The position numbers and the translations under genes are program-made. From an uncultured Acidobacteriota bacterium (GTDB lineage: Bacteria; Acidobacteriota; Thermoanaerobaculia; Multivoradales; SZUA-115): DNA of 64,000 nt. The stretch is from NCBI GenBank assembly GCA_937867335.1, contig CALMKX010000193.1:1-64000 (forward strand). Direction: 5' to 3'. The notes beneath the pieces were generated by a model. The model did not search any database. It was not told the origin of the DNA and saw only the letters and a list, made by a program, of their open reading frames with translations. Of the stretch, positions 16,082 to 31,236 are shown piece by piece (within the stretch, counting starts at the first letter, position 1; each line of letters begins with the position of its first letter).

Positions 16082-17392
16082 CTACCCCCGTTCCACCTCG
16101 TGCGCTTCCTTGGGAATCGCCGCGGTGAGGATCTCGGGCTCGCCGTCGGTGACCAGCACGTTGTCCTCCACGCGCACGCCGCCGATCGGCAGGAAGCGCT
16201 CGGCGAGTTCCCAGTTCACCTCGTTCGGGTACTTGGCCCGTAGCTCGGGGTTGTTGACCAGGGCAGGGATGAAGTAGAGGCCCGGCTCGATGGTGGTGAC
16301 GAAGCCGGGGCCCAAGGGCAAGTCCTGGCGCAGGTAGCGCAGGCTGGGGCGAGTGTCGCGTGCGCGGCCCGGCAGGTAGCCAGAGGCGTCGCGTACGCCC
16401 AGGCCCACCAGATGGCCGAGGCCGTGGGGAAAGAAGAGCGCGTAGGTGTCCCGCTCCACCAGCGTGTCCGGATTGCCGCGAAGCACGCCCATGTCGACCA
16501 GGCCCGCCGCGAGGTCGCGGGCGCATTCGAGATGGAGCTGCTTGAACTCCTTGCCCGGTCGGCAGGCGGCGCAGGCCTTCTTCTCCGCCTCGAGCACCAC
16601 GCTGTAGAGGTCCCGCTGCTCGGGCGAGAAGTGGCCCGAAGCCGGGTAGGTGCGGGTGACGTCCGCGCAATAGCCGTCCACCTCGCCACCGGCATCGATC
16701 AACACCAGGTCGCCCTCGGCGATCACCCGCTCGGTGGGGGAGAAGTGCAGCACAGCGGAATTCGAGCCGGTGCCGACGATCGAGTCGTAGGCGGTGCGGC
16801 CGGCGCCGGCTCTCCAGAAGCCGGTCTCGAGCTCCACCTGTAGCTGTCGCTCGGTCATGCCCGGCCGGAGGGCCGCGAAAGCCGCGGCATAGCCGGCCGC
16901 CGAGGCCGCCGCGGCCCGGCGCATGCGGCCGAGCTCTTCGGCATCCTTCGGTCGCCGGCAGGCGAGGAGGGTCTCGGCGAGCCGAGCCGAAAGCGCCTCG
17001 TCGATCGACAGCCCGGCCGGCAGGCTCTGCCTTGCACCAAGGGCGGCGACCGACCGTCCCTGGCGCTCCGCGAGCCAGGCCGGCAGCCGCTCGATCGGTA
17101 GACCTTCGTTGGGCACGTCGCCGGTCCAGACCCGCTCCTCGTCGGTCACCTGGACCACGAAGTCGAACCAGCCGCCGGCCGGGTCGTAGGCGAGAACCGA
17201 GTCCGGTCGCTCGCGATCCGTGAGGTAGTAGTAGTCCGTATGAGCCTTGAAGGGATAGCACTGGTCCTGGTAGCCGGGTTTGCCGACCATGGCGCCCGAG
17301 CCCACCAAGACGATCTCGTTGTGGAGGTGGAAAGACGCAGCGGCCCGAGCGCGCCGGGCGTCGACATAGGGCTTGGCATTGGCAGGGCTCAT
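16082..17392 (-). CDS. pepP: Xaa-Pro aminopeptidase, M24 family
   Basis: 436 residues from ATG 17392 (MSPANAKPYVDARR); a further in-frame start at 17434 would add 14 non-conserved residues. The N-terminal domain (aminopeptidase P N) includes GYQDQCYPFKAHTDYYYLTD, close to PepP proteins. The C-terminal pita-bread domain carries the five metal ligands: LIDAGGEVDGYCADVTRTYP (two Asp), HGLGHLVGLGVRD (His), TIEPGLYF (Glu) and RVEDNVLVT (Glu). It removes N-terminal residues that precede proline, in the cytoplasm. It diverges from the respiratory operon across a 201-nt region with two palindromes. Confidence 0.93.
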   Translation of the reverse strand: MSPANAKPYVDARRARAAASFHLHNEIVLVGSGAMVGKPGYQDQCYPFKAHTDYYYLTDRERPDSVLAYDPAGGWFDFVVQVTDEERVWTGDVPNEGLPIERLPAWLAERQGRSVAALGARQSLPAGLSIDEALSARLAETLLACRRPKDAEELGRMRRAAAASAAGYAAAFAALRPGMTERQLQVELETGFWRAGAGRTAYDSIVGTGSNSAVLHFSPTERVIAEGDLVLIDAGGEVDGYCADVTRTYPASGHFSPEQRDLYSVVLEAEKKACAACRPGKEFKQLHLECARDLAAGLVDMGVLRGNPDTLVERDTYALFFPHGLGHLVGLGVRDASGYLPGRARDTRPSLRYLRQDLPLGPGFVTTIEPGLYFIPALVNNPELRAKYPNEVNWELAERFLPIGGVRVEDNVLVTDGEPEILTAAIPKEAHEVERG

Positions 17393-17431
17393 GGCCGGGA
17401 TTCTACTCCGGTAGGCACTCGCCAAGAGCAC

Positions 17432-17449
17432 CAAAACAGTCCTGTTTTG
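17432..17449. promoter_or_regulatory. Perfect palindrome in the pepP-act divergent region (site 1)
   Basis: CAAAACAG, TC, CTGTTTTG: perfect 8-nt arms with a 2-nt centre, too tight for a stable hairpin loop and not followed by a T-run. This favours a protein-binding operator over a terminator. It sits about 40 nt upstream of the pepP start (minus) and 145 nt upstream of actA. The cognate regulator is unknown. Confidence 0.5.
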
Positions 17450-17498
17450 AAGGGCTTAACTTGCCCTTTCGGCGGCCTTGCAGTAGCCTTACGCGCCA

Positions 17499-17518
17499 CT
17501 TGTGACGAATGTCACAAG
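17499..17518. promoter_or_regulatory. Rex- or CRP/FNR-like operator before the respiratory operon (site 2)
   Basis: CTTGTGAC, GAAT, GTCACAAG: a perfect 20-nt palindrome. The core TTGTGA-N6-TCACAA agrees with both the Rex operator (TTGTGAA-N4-TTCACAA, one mismatch per arm) and the CRP half-sites (TGTGA-N6-TCACA). It lies 75 nt before the actA start. A weak -35/-10 pair (TTGCCC 17461-17466, N17, TAGCCT 17484-17489) would put the transcription start near the left arm. Control of the terminal respiratory genes by NADH or by a CRP-family sensor is a reasonable inference. Confidence 0.6.
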
Positions 17519-17593
17519 CTCCCTTGCGGAGGATGACCACGTGGGCTATCCTTCGCCGGTCAACTCCGCCTTCAGGCTGGAAGAATTTGAACG

Positions 17594-18247
17594 ATGGCCC
17601 AGCTCTTCTCGCGTACTGCGAACACAATCGCGAAGTTCTCGATCTACGGTGGCGCTGTTCTCGCTGGCGCTCTGGGATGGCTGGTGATCTCGGCCGCGCC
17701 CCGGTCTTCTTACGCCAATGGCCAGGGTGTGGTTTACAAGCAGCCGGTGCCGTTCTCCCACGACCACCACACCGCAGGCCTGGGAATTGACTGCCGCTAC
17801 TGCCACACCTCGGTCGAAGAGGCCGCGTTCGCCGGCATCCCGCCGATTGCGACTTGCATGAACTGCCACAAGAACATCTGGACCAACGCTCAGCTACTCG
17901 AGCCGATCCGCGAGGCGTTCCGCACCGAGACTCCGGTGCAGTGGCGGCGGGTGAACGACCTGCCTGATTTCGTCTATTTCAACCACTCGATCCACGTGGC
18001 CAAGGGTGTCTCCTGCTTCGTCTGCCATGGCGAGGTGAACAAGATGCCGCTCCTGTATCAACAAGCCTCGTTGCAGATGGAGTGGTGCCTCGATTGCCAC
18101 CGTAACCCCGAGAAGTACGTTCGCCCCCGCTCGGAGATCTTCAACTGGGATTACCAGCCGGTGGGTTCGCAGCTCGAGGTGGGCAAGAAGCTGGTGGCGG
18201 ATTACCACATCCAGAGCATGACCAACTGCTCGACCTGTCACCGGTGA
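17594..18247 (+). CDS. actA: Alternative complex III subunit ActA, pentaheme cytochrome c
   Basis: 217 residues with an N-terminal membrane helix (about 14-35) and a periplasmic domain containing exactly five CxxCH heme sites: CRYCH, CMNCH, CFVCH, CLDCH and CSTCH. This matches the pentaheme ActA of alternative complex III, the quinol:cytochrome c/oxidase reductase that replaces bc1. Histidines such as PFSHDHH and FNHSIHVAKG are likely distal ligands. It is the first gene of a 14-gene operon and is followed 100 nt later by actB. Confidence 0.93.
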   Translation: MAQLFSRTANTIAKFSIYGGAVLAGALGWLVISAAPRSSYANGQGVVYKQPVPFSHDHHTAGLGIDCRYCHTSVEEAAFAGIPPIATCMNCHKNIWTNAQLLEPIREAFRTETPVQWRRVNDLPDFVYFNHSIHVAKGVSCFVCHGEVNKMPLLYQQASLQMEWCLDCHRNPEKYVRPRSEIFNWDYQPVGSQLEVGKKLVADYHIQSMTNCSTCHR

Positions 18248-18347
18248 AGCAGGGGCCGTCGAGGATTTGAAGACCGCAGCGCTTCCCCGCCCGGCTGCGA
18301 TCGAAGGGGGAAGCCGCTCGGAGCCCAGTTTGAAGGGAGCGGCTGCA

Positions 18348-21446
<3,099 letters not shown>

Positions 21447-21448
21447 AG

Positions 21449-22846
<1,398 letters not shown>

Positions 22847-22864
22847 GGAAGGAGGGAAACCGAC

Positions 22865-23410
22865 GTGACTAGTGAGGCTCCCTCGCTCTACGGTCTGATG
22901 GCCGAGTTCCCGAGCGCCCAGGCGCTCACCGACGCGGCTTCCGAAGTGACGGCTTCCGGCTATCGCCAGGTCGACGCCTACTCGCCTTATCCGATCGAAG
23001 CGGTCTCGGAGGCGCTGGGGCACCACCGCTCGCCGATGCCGTTGATCGTTCTGCTCGGCGGGCTCGCCGGTCTGCTCGGCGGCTTCGGCCTCGAGTACTG
23101 GAGCGCCGTGATCGAGTACCCGCTCAACATCGGTGGCCGGCCTTTCTTCAGCTGGCCCTCCTTCATCGTGCCGGCCTACGAGTGCACCATTCTCGGCGCC
23201 TCGCTCGCCGGCTTCGTGGGCATGCTCTTCGTCAACGGCCTGCCCTCTCCCTATCACCCGGTGTTCAACATCCGTCGCTTCGCCGAGAAGGCTTCGCGCG
23301 ACGGTTACTTCCTGGTGATCAAGAGCAAGGACAAGAAGTTCGATCGTGAGGCCACGGCCAAGCTCCTTCAGGGCCTCCATGCCAGTGAGGTGTCCGAAGT
23401 TGAGTACTGA
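22865..23410 (+). CDS. actD: Alternative complex III subunit ActD (DUF3341)
   Basis: 181 residues, GTG start (22865) with AAGGAGG upstream. The DUF3341 pattern is clear: LYGLMAEFPSAQALTDAA, a soluble alpha/beta part, two membrane helices (about 59-77 and 112-133) and a C-terminal FNIRRFAEKASRDGYFLVI strand. ActD is a structural subunit without cofactors. It is translated close after actC (18-nt gap) and overlaps actE. Confidence 0.92.
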   Translation: MTSEAPSLYGLMAEFPSAQALTDAASEVTASGYRQVDAYSPYPIEAVSEALGHHRSPMPLIVLLGGLAGLLGGFGLEYWSAVIEYPLNIGGRPFFSWPSFIVPAYECTILGASLAGFVGMLFVNGLPSPYHPVFNIRRFAEKASRDGYFLVIKSKDKKFDREATAKLLQGLHASEVSEVEY

Positions 23411-24107
23411 TCTCGCCCTGCTTCGCCCTCGCTCGGGCTCGTGGGCTGCGGCCGCCCTCCTGGTGGTGGCGAGCGCTTTCGCCACGGGCTGCCGCCAGGA
23501 CATGCACGACGCTCCGCGCTACGACCCTTACGAGAAGAGCCCGCTCTTCGCCAACGGCACCTCCGCCCGGGAGCCTGTGCCCGGCACGGTGGCCCGCGGT
23601 CATCTGCACGAGGACGCGGCCTTCTACACCGGCAAAGGAGCGGACGGCCAGTGGCTCACCACCGTGCCGGCCAAGCTCAAGGTGGACGAAAAGCTGCTTC
23701 GCCGGGGCCAGGATCGCTTCAACATCTTCTGCTCGCCCTGCCACAGCCGGGTGGGCGACGGCAACGGCATGATCGTTCGCCGCGGCTACAAGCAGGCGGG
23801 CAACTTCCATTCCGATCGGCTGCGTTCGAGCCAGATCGGCTATTTCTTCGACGTGATGACCAACGGCTTCGGCCAGATGCCGAGCTACGCCGCCCAGGTG
23901 CGGGCCGAGGATCGCTGGGCGATCGCGGCCTATATCCGGGTGCTGCAGTTCTCGCAGCACGCCAAGCTGGCCGAACTGCCCTCGGAGCTCCGCCAGGAAG
24001 CGGCCAACGCCGCCGCGGCCGAGCCCGAGCCGGGCCCGCACGCGGGCGCGGGTTGGGGTGGCTTCGGCGAGCAGCAGCCAGTGGCGAAGGAGACGCACCA
24101 TGAGTAG
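23379..24107 (+). CDS. actE: Alternative complex III subunit ActE, monoheme cytochrome c lipoprotein
   Basis: 242 residues from ATG 23379; GTG 23385 or TTG 23400 are also possible starts, all overlapping the actD end. A hydrophobic signal ends at SAFATGC, a plausible lipobox, so the protein is probably lipid-anchored in the periplasm. One heme site, CSPCH, and an axial Met in NGFGQMPSYAAQV. The preceding LRRGQDRFNIFCSPCHSRVGDG is the cytochrome c helix. An Ala/Glu/Pro-rich tail ends the protein. Its role is to accept electrons from ActA/ActB and pass them to the oxidase or a soluble carrier. Confidence 0.9.
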   Translation: MPVRCPKLSTDLALLRPRSGSWAAAALLVVASAFATGCRQDMHDAPRYDPYEKSPLFANGTSAREPVPGTVARGHLHEDAAFYTGKGADGQWLTTVPAKLKVDEKLLRRGQDRFNIFCSPCHSRVGDGNGMIVRRGYKQAGNFHSDRLRSSQIGYFFDVMTNGFGQMPSYAAQVRAEDRWAIAAYIRVLQFSQHAKLAELPSELRQEAANAAAAEPEPGPHAGAGWGGFGEQQPVAKETHHE

Positions 24108-25311
24108 CGCGGGGACGGGCCTGGCAGCGGCGCCCGCAAGGCCCCTGATCGCCTCGAACTGGCAGGCTCCCGAGCGGGTGCGCGGCTGGGGCCCGAAGGC
24201 GTTCGTGGCCGGCGGTGTGGGCCTCGCCGCCTCGGTGGTCGGCTTCTTGACCGACCGCGAGCATTTCTTCACCTCCTATCTGCTGGGCTACAGCTTCTGG
24301 CTTTCGCTGGCACTCGGTTGCCTGGGCCTCTTGATGCTGCACCACATGTCCCGCGGGACCTGGGGATTGCCGGCACGGCGGATCTGGGAGGCCGGTGCGC
24401 GGACCCTGCTGCCGCTCGCGATCCTCTTCTTGCCTGTCCTCTTCGGCATGAGTGAGCTGTACTCGTGGACTCGGCCCGAAGTGGCGGCTGAGGAGATGGT
24501 GGCGGCCAAGAAGTTCTACCTGAGCGTGCCATTCTTCCTCGGCCGCTATGTGTTCTTCTTTCTGGTCTGGATCTTCCTCGCCGAGCGGCTGAGCCGGCTC
24601 TCGGCGGAGCAGGACGGCGGCGGGCAGGTCGCCCGCAAAATGCAGGTGGTAGCGGCTCCGGGCCTGTTGATCTACGCCCTGACCGTGACCTTCGCTTCCT
24701 TCGACTGGCTGATGTCCCTCGAGCCAAAGTGGTTCTCCACCATCTACGGCCTCTGGTTGATCGTGGGCAGCGCCCTGGCGGCGATGGCCTTCACCATCAT
24801 CATGGCGCGCTCGCTCGCCCAGGAAGCGCCGATGGACGGCGCGTTCGGTGCCCGTCATTTCCACGACTACGGCAAGCTGACGTTCGCCTTCACCATCCTG
24901 TGGACCTACATCACCTTCTCGCAGTTCCTGATCATCTGGTCGGCCAACCTGCCGGTGGAGATTCCGTTCTACCTCACCCGCTCGCACAACGGCTGGCAGT
25001 ACATCTCGGCCTTCTTGATCTTCTGCCAGTTCGTGATCCCCTTCGTTCTGCTGCTGTCGCGAGACCGCAAGCGCCACGCTGGCCGCCTGGTCAAGGTGGC
25101 CTGGCTGGCTCTGCTGATGCGCTTCGTCGACCTCGCCTGGCAGATCTGTCCGAACTTCCGTCCGAGCTCGATCGCCCCCAACTGGATGGACTTCGCCGCT
25201 CTCGTGGGCGTGGGCGGGATCTGGCTCGGACTCTTCGCGCGCAACCTCGGCAGCCGCCCGCTGCTGCCGGTCAATGCGCCGAACCTCGCGGAGAGCCTGG
25301 GCGATGAGTGA
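24100..25311 (+). CDS. actF: Alternative complex III subunit ActF, NrfD-like membrane protein
   Basis: 403 residues, ATG 24100 with GAAGGAG upstream and an 8-nt overlap with actE. About ten membrane helices. Family landmarks are SYLLGYSFWLSLALGCLGLLMLHH, FASFDWLMSLEPKWFSTIYG and HDYGKLTFAFTILWTYITFSQFLIIW. ActF is the second NrfD-like subunit, paired with ActC, without an established quinone site. Its stop overlaps the next start by 8 nt. Confidence 0.92.
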   Translation: MSSAGTGLAAAPARPLIASNWQAPERVRGWGPKAFVAGGVGLAASVVGFLTDREHFFTSYLLGYSFWLSLALGCLGLLMLHHMSRGTWGLPARRIWEAGARTLLPLAILFLPVLFGMSELYSWTRPEVAAEEMVAAKKFYLSVPFFLGRYVFFFLVWIFLAERLSRLSAEQDGGGQVARKMQVVAAPGLLIYALTVTFASFDWLMSLEPKWFSTIYGLWLIVGSALAAMAFTIIMARSLAQEAPMDGAFGARHFHDYGKLTFAFTILWTYITFSQFLIIWSANLPVEIPFYLTRSHNGWQYISAFLIFCQFVIPFVLLLSRDRKRHAGRLVKVAWLALLMRFVDLAWQICPNFRPSSIAPNWMDFAALVGVGGIWLGLFARNLGSRPLLPVNAPNLAESLGDE

Positions 25312-25756
25312 TTCCTCGCATTCGCACGACCCCTCGCACGCCGAGACGCCGGTCGATCAAGAGATCGACGTTCGAGGCATCCTGCGCACGGGCATCGCCC
25401 TCGCGGTGCTGGTCTTCGTGTCGATGCTCTTGATGTGGTGGCTCTTCGTGGGCATCAAGAAGGCCGAGGAGAGCCGCAACCCGCCGCCCTCTCCCCTGCC
25501 GGAGCTCAGCGAGCGACAGATGCCCCCGTTCCCCCGCCTCCAGGCCGAGCCGGAAGAGGAGCTCAAGCAGCTCCACACCGAAGAGAATCGGGTGCTCGGC
25601 AGCTACGGTTGGGTGGATCGCGGCCAGGGAGTGGTGCGCATTCCGGTCGAGAAGGCGCTGGTGCTCCTGGGAGAGAGGGGCTTGCCAGTGCCGCCGCCAC
25701 CCGCGACCCTGCTCGACGCGGCTTCTCCCGCCACGTCCACGGGAGCAGCCCGGTGA
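25304..25756 (+). CDS. Small single-helix membrane protein of the act-cox operon
   Basis: 150 residues from ATG 25304, within the end of actF. A His-rich acidic N-terminus (SDSSHSHDPSHAE) is followed by one membrane helix (about 31-52) and a Pro-rich periplasmic part. The tail TEENRVLGSYGWVDRGQGVVRIPVEKALVLL resembles short proteins seen beside act-cox genes in Acidobacteriota and related phyla. I know of no assigned biochemical role. The position between actF and sco suggests an accessory of the complex III-oxidase supercomplex. The stop overlaps the sco GTG start. Confidence 0.7.
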   Translation: MSDSSHSHDPSHAETPVDQEIDVRGILRTGIALAVLVFVSMLLMWWLFVGIKKAEESRNPPPSPLPELSERQMPPFPRLQAEPEEELKQLHTEENRVLGSYGWVDRGQGVVRIPVEKALVLLGERGLPVPPPPATLLDAASPATSTGAAR

Positions 25757-26628
25757 GAAAGCCGTCCTTCGCCCTGGGGGGAGCCCTCGCGCTGCTGCTC
25801 GCGGGTGCGAGCCAGCTCGGTGCGCAGCCGATGAACCCGGCAGCGACCGGCCTCGGCCAGGCGCGGCCGATCAACGCCGCGAGCCTGCCCAACGAGCTCA
25901 AGGATGTGGGCTGGGACCAGCGCCTGGGGGAGAGCCTGCCGCTCGACCTGGCGATGAAGGACGAAACCGGCCGAGTCGTGGCTCTAGGGGACTACTTCGG
26001 CAAGAAGCCGGTGGTGCTGGTGCCGGTGTACTTCAACTGCCCGATGCTCTGCAAGCTGGTGGTGCGCGGCATGGCCGACGCCTTCGCCGACGTGCCCTTC
26101 ACACCGGGCAAGGAGTACGAAGTGGTGGCCTACAGCTTCGACCCGGCCGACGGTCCGGCCGGAGCCGCCGAGAAGAAGCAGGAAGCGATCCGCCGCTTCG
26201 GCCGCAAGGGCAGCGACGACGGCTGGCATTTCCTGACCGGCGACGAGGCCGCGATCGCCCGCCTCAACCAGGCGCTCGGCTTCCGTACGCGGAAGGATCC
26301 CAAGACCGGCGAGTACGCTCACGCCGCGGGCCTGGTGGTGGCGACACCGCAGGGCAAGCTGGCGCGCTACTTCTTCGGCTTCGACTACCCGGCGAAGACC
26401 TTGCGCTTGACCTTGGTCGAAGCCTCGGACGAGAAGATCGGCAGCCTGACCGATCACGTCCTGATGTTCTGTTTCAAGTACGACCCGGCCACGGGGAAAT
26501 ACAGTGCCCTCACGATGAACGCGGTGCGCCTGGCGGGGGCGATGACGCTCCTCGCTCTGGTGCTCTATGTCGGAACCATGCTGCGTCGTGAGCGGTGGCG
26601 TAATCAGAAATCCTTGGGGACTGCCTAG
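25753..26628 (+). CDS. SCO1/SenC-type copper chaperone, membrane-anchored
   Basis: 291 residues from GTG 25753 (GTGA overlap). Signal peptide at 1-24, a thioredoxin-like domain with the copper motif NCPMLCKLV (CxxxC) and the distal His in YAHAAGLVV, and a C-terminal membrane helix (about 262-280). SCO proteins deliver copper or reduce the CuA cysteines of oxidase subunit II, which is the next gene. The C-terminal anchor is a variant of the usual N-terminal one. A second SCO gene lies at 53 kb. Confidence 0.9.
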   Translation: MRKPSFALGGALALLLAGASQLGAQPMNPAATGLGQARPINAASLPNELKDVGWDQRLGESLPLDLAMKDETGRVVALGDYFGKKPVVLVPVYFNCPMLCKLVVRGMADAFADVPFTPGKEYEVVAYSFDPADGPAGAAEKKQEAIRRFGRKGSDDGWHFLTGDEAAIARLNQALGFRTRKDPKTGEYAHAAGLVVATPQGKLARYFFGFDYPAKTLRLTLVEASDEKIGSLTDHVLMFCFKYDPATGKYSALTMNAVRLAGAMTLLALVLYVGTMLRRERWRNQKSLGTA

Positions 26629-27615
26629 ATGTCCGGAATCCCGTTCTTCCCCCACGCCGCGTCGTCGGTGGCCCGAGAAGTCGACACGATCTACTTCATC
26701 TGGCTGTCGGTGAGCGCCTTCTTCACCTGCTTGATCGTCGCCATGATCATCTACTTCATGGTGCGCTTCAAGCGCAAGTCCGAGGATCAGGTGGGCGTCG
26801 AGGCTCACGGCTCGGCGATGCTCGAGATCGCCTGGTCGGGCATCCCGCTGTTGATCTGTCTCGCGATGTTCGCCTACGGCACCAAGGTGTTCTTCGACAT
26901 CTCGAAGCCTCCGGCCAACGCAGTCGAGTACTTCGTGACCGGCAAGCAGTGGATGTGGAAGATCCAGCACCCCACTGGCGTTCGCGAGATCAACGACCTG
27001 CACGTACCCGTGGGTGTGCCGATCAAGCTCACCATGACCTCGGAGGATGTGATTCACAGCTTCTTCCTGCCGCCCTTCCGGGTGAAGCAGGACGTGCTTC
27101 CGGGCCGCTACACCACGGTGTGGTTCCGGGCGGATCGCGTGGGCCAGTACCACCTCTTCTGTGCCGAATACTGCGGCGCCGAGCACTCCCGGATGATCGG
27201 CACCATCTACGTGATGCCGGTCACCGAATACCAGGCCTGGCTCTCCGGCGGCACTCCCGGCAAGCCGCCGATCCAACAGGGCCAGGAGCTCTTCGCCACG
27301 ATGGCCTGCAACACCTGCCATATGAACGGACCCGCCTCTCGAGGCCCGGACCTCCACGGTGTCTTCGGCAGCGAGGTGCAGCTGGCCTCGGGGCGGGCGA
27401 TCCATGCCGACGAGGCGTATCTCCGCGAGTCGATCCTCGAGCCTACGGCCAAGGTGGTGTCCGGCTTCGAGCCGCTGATGCCCACCTACCAGGGCCAGCT
27501 CACCGAGGAGCAGCTCTCGAGCCTGATCGCCTACATCAAGTCGCTGCCGAAGAAGTCTGAAGCAGGGCAGCAAGCCGTCGTCAAGCCCGCTCCCGTCAAG
27601 GGCGGGGAAGGATAA
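26629..27615 (+). CDS. coxB: Cytochrome c oxidase subunit II with C-terminal cytochrome c
   Basis: 328 residues; ATG 26629 follows the sco stop directly. Two membrane helices (about 20-44 and 63-85) precede the cupredoxin domain. CuA ligands are EDVIHSFF (His) and [12 protein letters not shown] (two Cys, Glu, His, Met), all present. A fused cytochrome c domain follows with CNTCH and a distal Met in [11 protein letters not shown]. This is the caa3-type arrangement, so the oxidase can accept electrons directly from complex III without a soluble carrier. The ending is Lys-rich. Confidence 0.95.
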   Translation: MSGIPFFPHAASSVAREVDTIYFIWLSVSAFFTCLIVAMIIYFMVRFKRKSEDQVGVEAHGSAMLEIAWSGIPLLICLAMFAYGTKVFFDISKPPANAVEYFVTGKQWMWKIQHPTGVREINDLHVPVGVPIKLTMTSEDVIHSFFLPPFRVKQDVLPGRYTTVWFRADRVGQYHLFCAEYCGAEHSRMIGTIYVMPVTEYQAWLSGGTPGKPPIQQGQELFATMACNTCHMNGPASRGPDLHGVFGSEVQLASGRAIHADEAYLRESILEPTAKVVSGFEPLMPTYQGQLTEEQLSSLIAYIKSLPKKSEAGQQAVVKPAPVKGGEG

Positions 27616-27620
27616 GCGCC

Positions 27621-29946
<2,326 letters not shown>

Positions 29947-29958
29947 GGAACTCAAGCC

Positions 29959-30258
29959 ATGTCGGTGCACGTCTCTCCCCTTCGCGTCTACGTGGGCGTC
30001 TTCCTCGCCCTGATGGTGCTCACGGCGATCACTGTGGGCGTGGCTTTCGTCGACCTGGGGCCGCTCAACAACGTGGTGGCCCTGGGCATCGCGGTCACCA
30101 AGGCCACGCTGGTGGTGCTTTTCTTCATGCACGTGGCGCATTCGTCGCGACTGATCAAGCTGAGCGTGGTGAGCAGCATCTTCTGGTTGTTCCTGCTCTT
30201 CGTGTTCATCCTCGCGGACGACCTCACCCGCGGCCTCCTGGGAGTCGCTGGCAAGTAG
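29959..30258 (+). CDS. coxD: Cytochrome c oxidase subunit IV (CtaF/CoxD type)
   Basis: 99 residues with three membrane helices, matching the prokaryotic COX4 family (LRVYVGVFLALMVLTAITVGVAF, AVTKATLVVLFFMHVAHSSRL, VVSSIFWLFLLFVFILADDL). ATG 29959 is 12 nt after coxC. It is an accessory subunit of the aa3/caa3 oxidase and completes the coxBACD order. Confidence 0.9.
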   Translation: MSVHVSPLRVYVGVFLALMVLTAITVGVAFVDLGPLNNVVALGIAVTKATLVVLFFMHVAHSSRLIKLSVVSSIFWLFLLFVFILADDLTRGLLGVAGK

Positions 30259-30259
30259 G

Positions 30260-30838
30260 GTGAGAGTCAACTCGACGCTGCTCGACCTCCTCCTCGAGGT
30301 CCAGACGCTCGACCGGGTTCCTCGGATGGGCTATCCGTTGCGGGGAGTCCCCGAGCCCGAGAGCGTTACCGAACACAGCTGGCACGTGGCCTTCCTGGTC
30401 TGGAGCCTGGCGCCGAGCGTGCCGGGGCTCGACCTGTCCCGAGCCCTCACCATGGCCCTGATCCACGATCTCGCGGAGGTTCGGATCGGCGACCTGCCAC
30501 AGATCTCCTCCCACTACTTTCCTCCCGGCGCCAAGAAGGCAGCCGAAGCGGCTGCGGCGGCGGAGCTCTTGGCTCCCGTCGCGGAGTCCGCGCTCGATCT
30601 GATCGCCGACTACCAGCGGGCGGAAAGCCTGGAAGCCCGCCTGGTCAAGGCCTGCGACAAGCTGCAGGTGATGGTGAAGGCGGCGGTCTACGAGCGCTGG
30701 GGAGCCGGCGGGCTGGCCGAGTTCTGGGACAACCCCGCCAACTTCACAGACGGCGGCTTCGAGGGCGTTCGCGAGCTCTACGACGAGCTCAGGGCTCGGC
30801 GCCGGGCGACCCTCGAGACTTCGAAGGGGTCCGCATGA
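30260..30838 (+). CDS. HD-domain hydrolase, YfbR/5'-nucleotidase-like
   Basis: 192 residues from GTG 30260, one nucleotide after coxD. HD motifs are visible: ESVTEHSWHVAFLVW (first His), ALIHDLAEVRIGD (HD pair) and a later Asp in VKACDKLQVM. These follow the YfbR/HDDC2 pattern of 5'-deoxynucleotidases. It is soluble. Its presence in a respiratory operon, overlapping the next cytochrome gene by 4 nt, is unexpected. A link between nucleotide pools and respiration is only a guess; simple co-transcription is also possible. Confidence 0.82.
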   Translation: MRVNSTLLDLLLEVQTLDRVPRMGYPLRGVPEPESVTEHSWHVAFLVWSLAPSVPGLDLSRALTMALIHDLAEVRIGDLPQISSHYFPPGAKKAAEAAAAAELLAPVAESALDLIADYQRAESLEARLVKACDKLQVMVKAAVYERWGAGGLAEFWDNPANFTDGGFEGVRELYDELRARRRATLETSKGSA

Positions 30839-31236
30839 TGGGCACATTCTCCCGATCGAGGCTTCCTTTGGCCATCCGCGCGCTGCTCCTCGTCGGCCTG
30901 CTCTCGGCAGTCGTGGCCTGCGGCGGAGGGCCGGCACCCACCGGCAATGCCCAGGTGGCACGCGGGCGCCAGCTCTACCAGCAGGCCTGCAGTGTCTGCC
31001 ACGGCGCAACCGGAGCCGGGATGCCCGGGCTGGGCAAGGGCCTCCTGGGGAACGTCTTCGTGCGCAATCGCGGCGAAGCCGAGCTGGTGGGCTTCCTGCA
31101 GGTCGGGCGGGCAGCGTCCGATCCGCAGAACGTCACCGGCGTGACGATGCCGCCCCGTGGCGGCAATCCCAACCTTACAGACGCTGACCTGGCGGCGATC
31201 GCCGCTTACCTGAAGTCCATGGTGGGCAATCGCTGA
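30835..31236 (+). CDS. Monoheme cytochrome c lipoprotein, end of the act-cox operon
   Basis: 133 residues, ATG 30835 (ATGA overlap with the HD gene). The signal ends at a lipobox (SAVVAC), so it is a periplasmic lipoprotein. The class I cytochrome c fold has CSVCH and an axial Met in GVTMPPRGGNPNLTDADLAAIAAYLKSM. It could shuttle electrons between complex III and the caa3 oxidase or accept them from other donors. Its 3' end overlaps the convergent hydrogenase-operon cytochrome by 62 nt. Confidence 0.9.
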   Translation: MMGTFSRSRLPLAIRALLLVGLLSAVVACGGGPAPTGNAQVARGRQLYQQACSVCHGATGAGMPGLGKGLLGNVFVRNRGEAELVGFLQVGRAASDPQNVTGVTMPPRGGNPNLTDADLAAIAAYLKSMVGNR

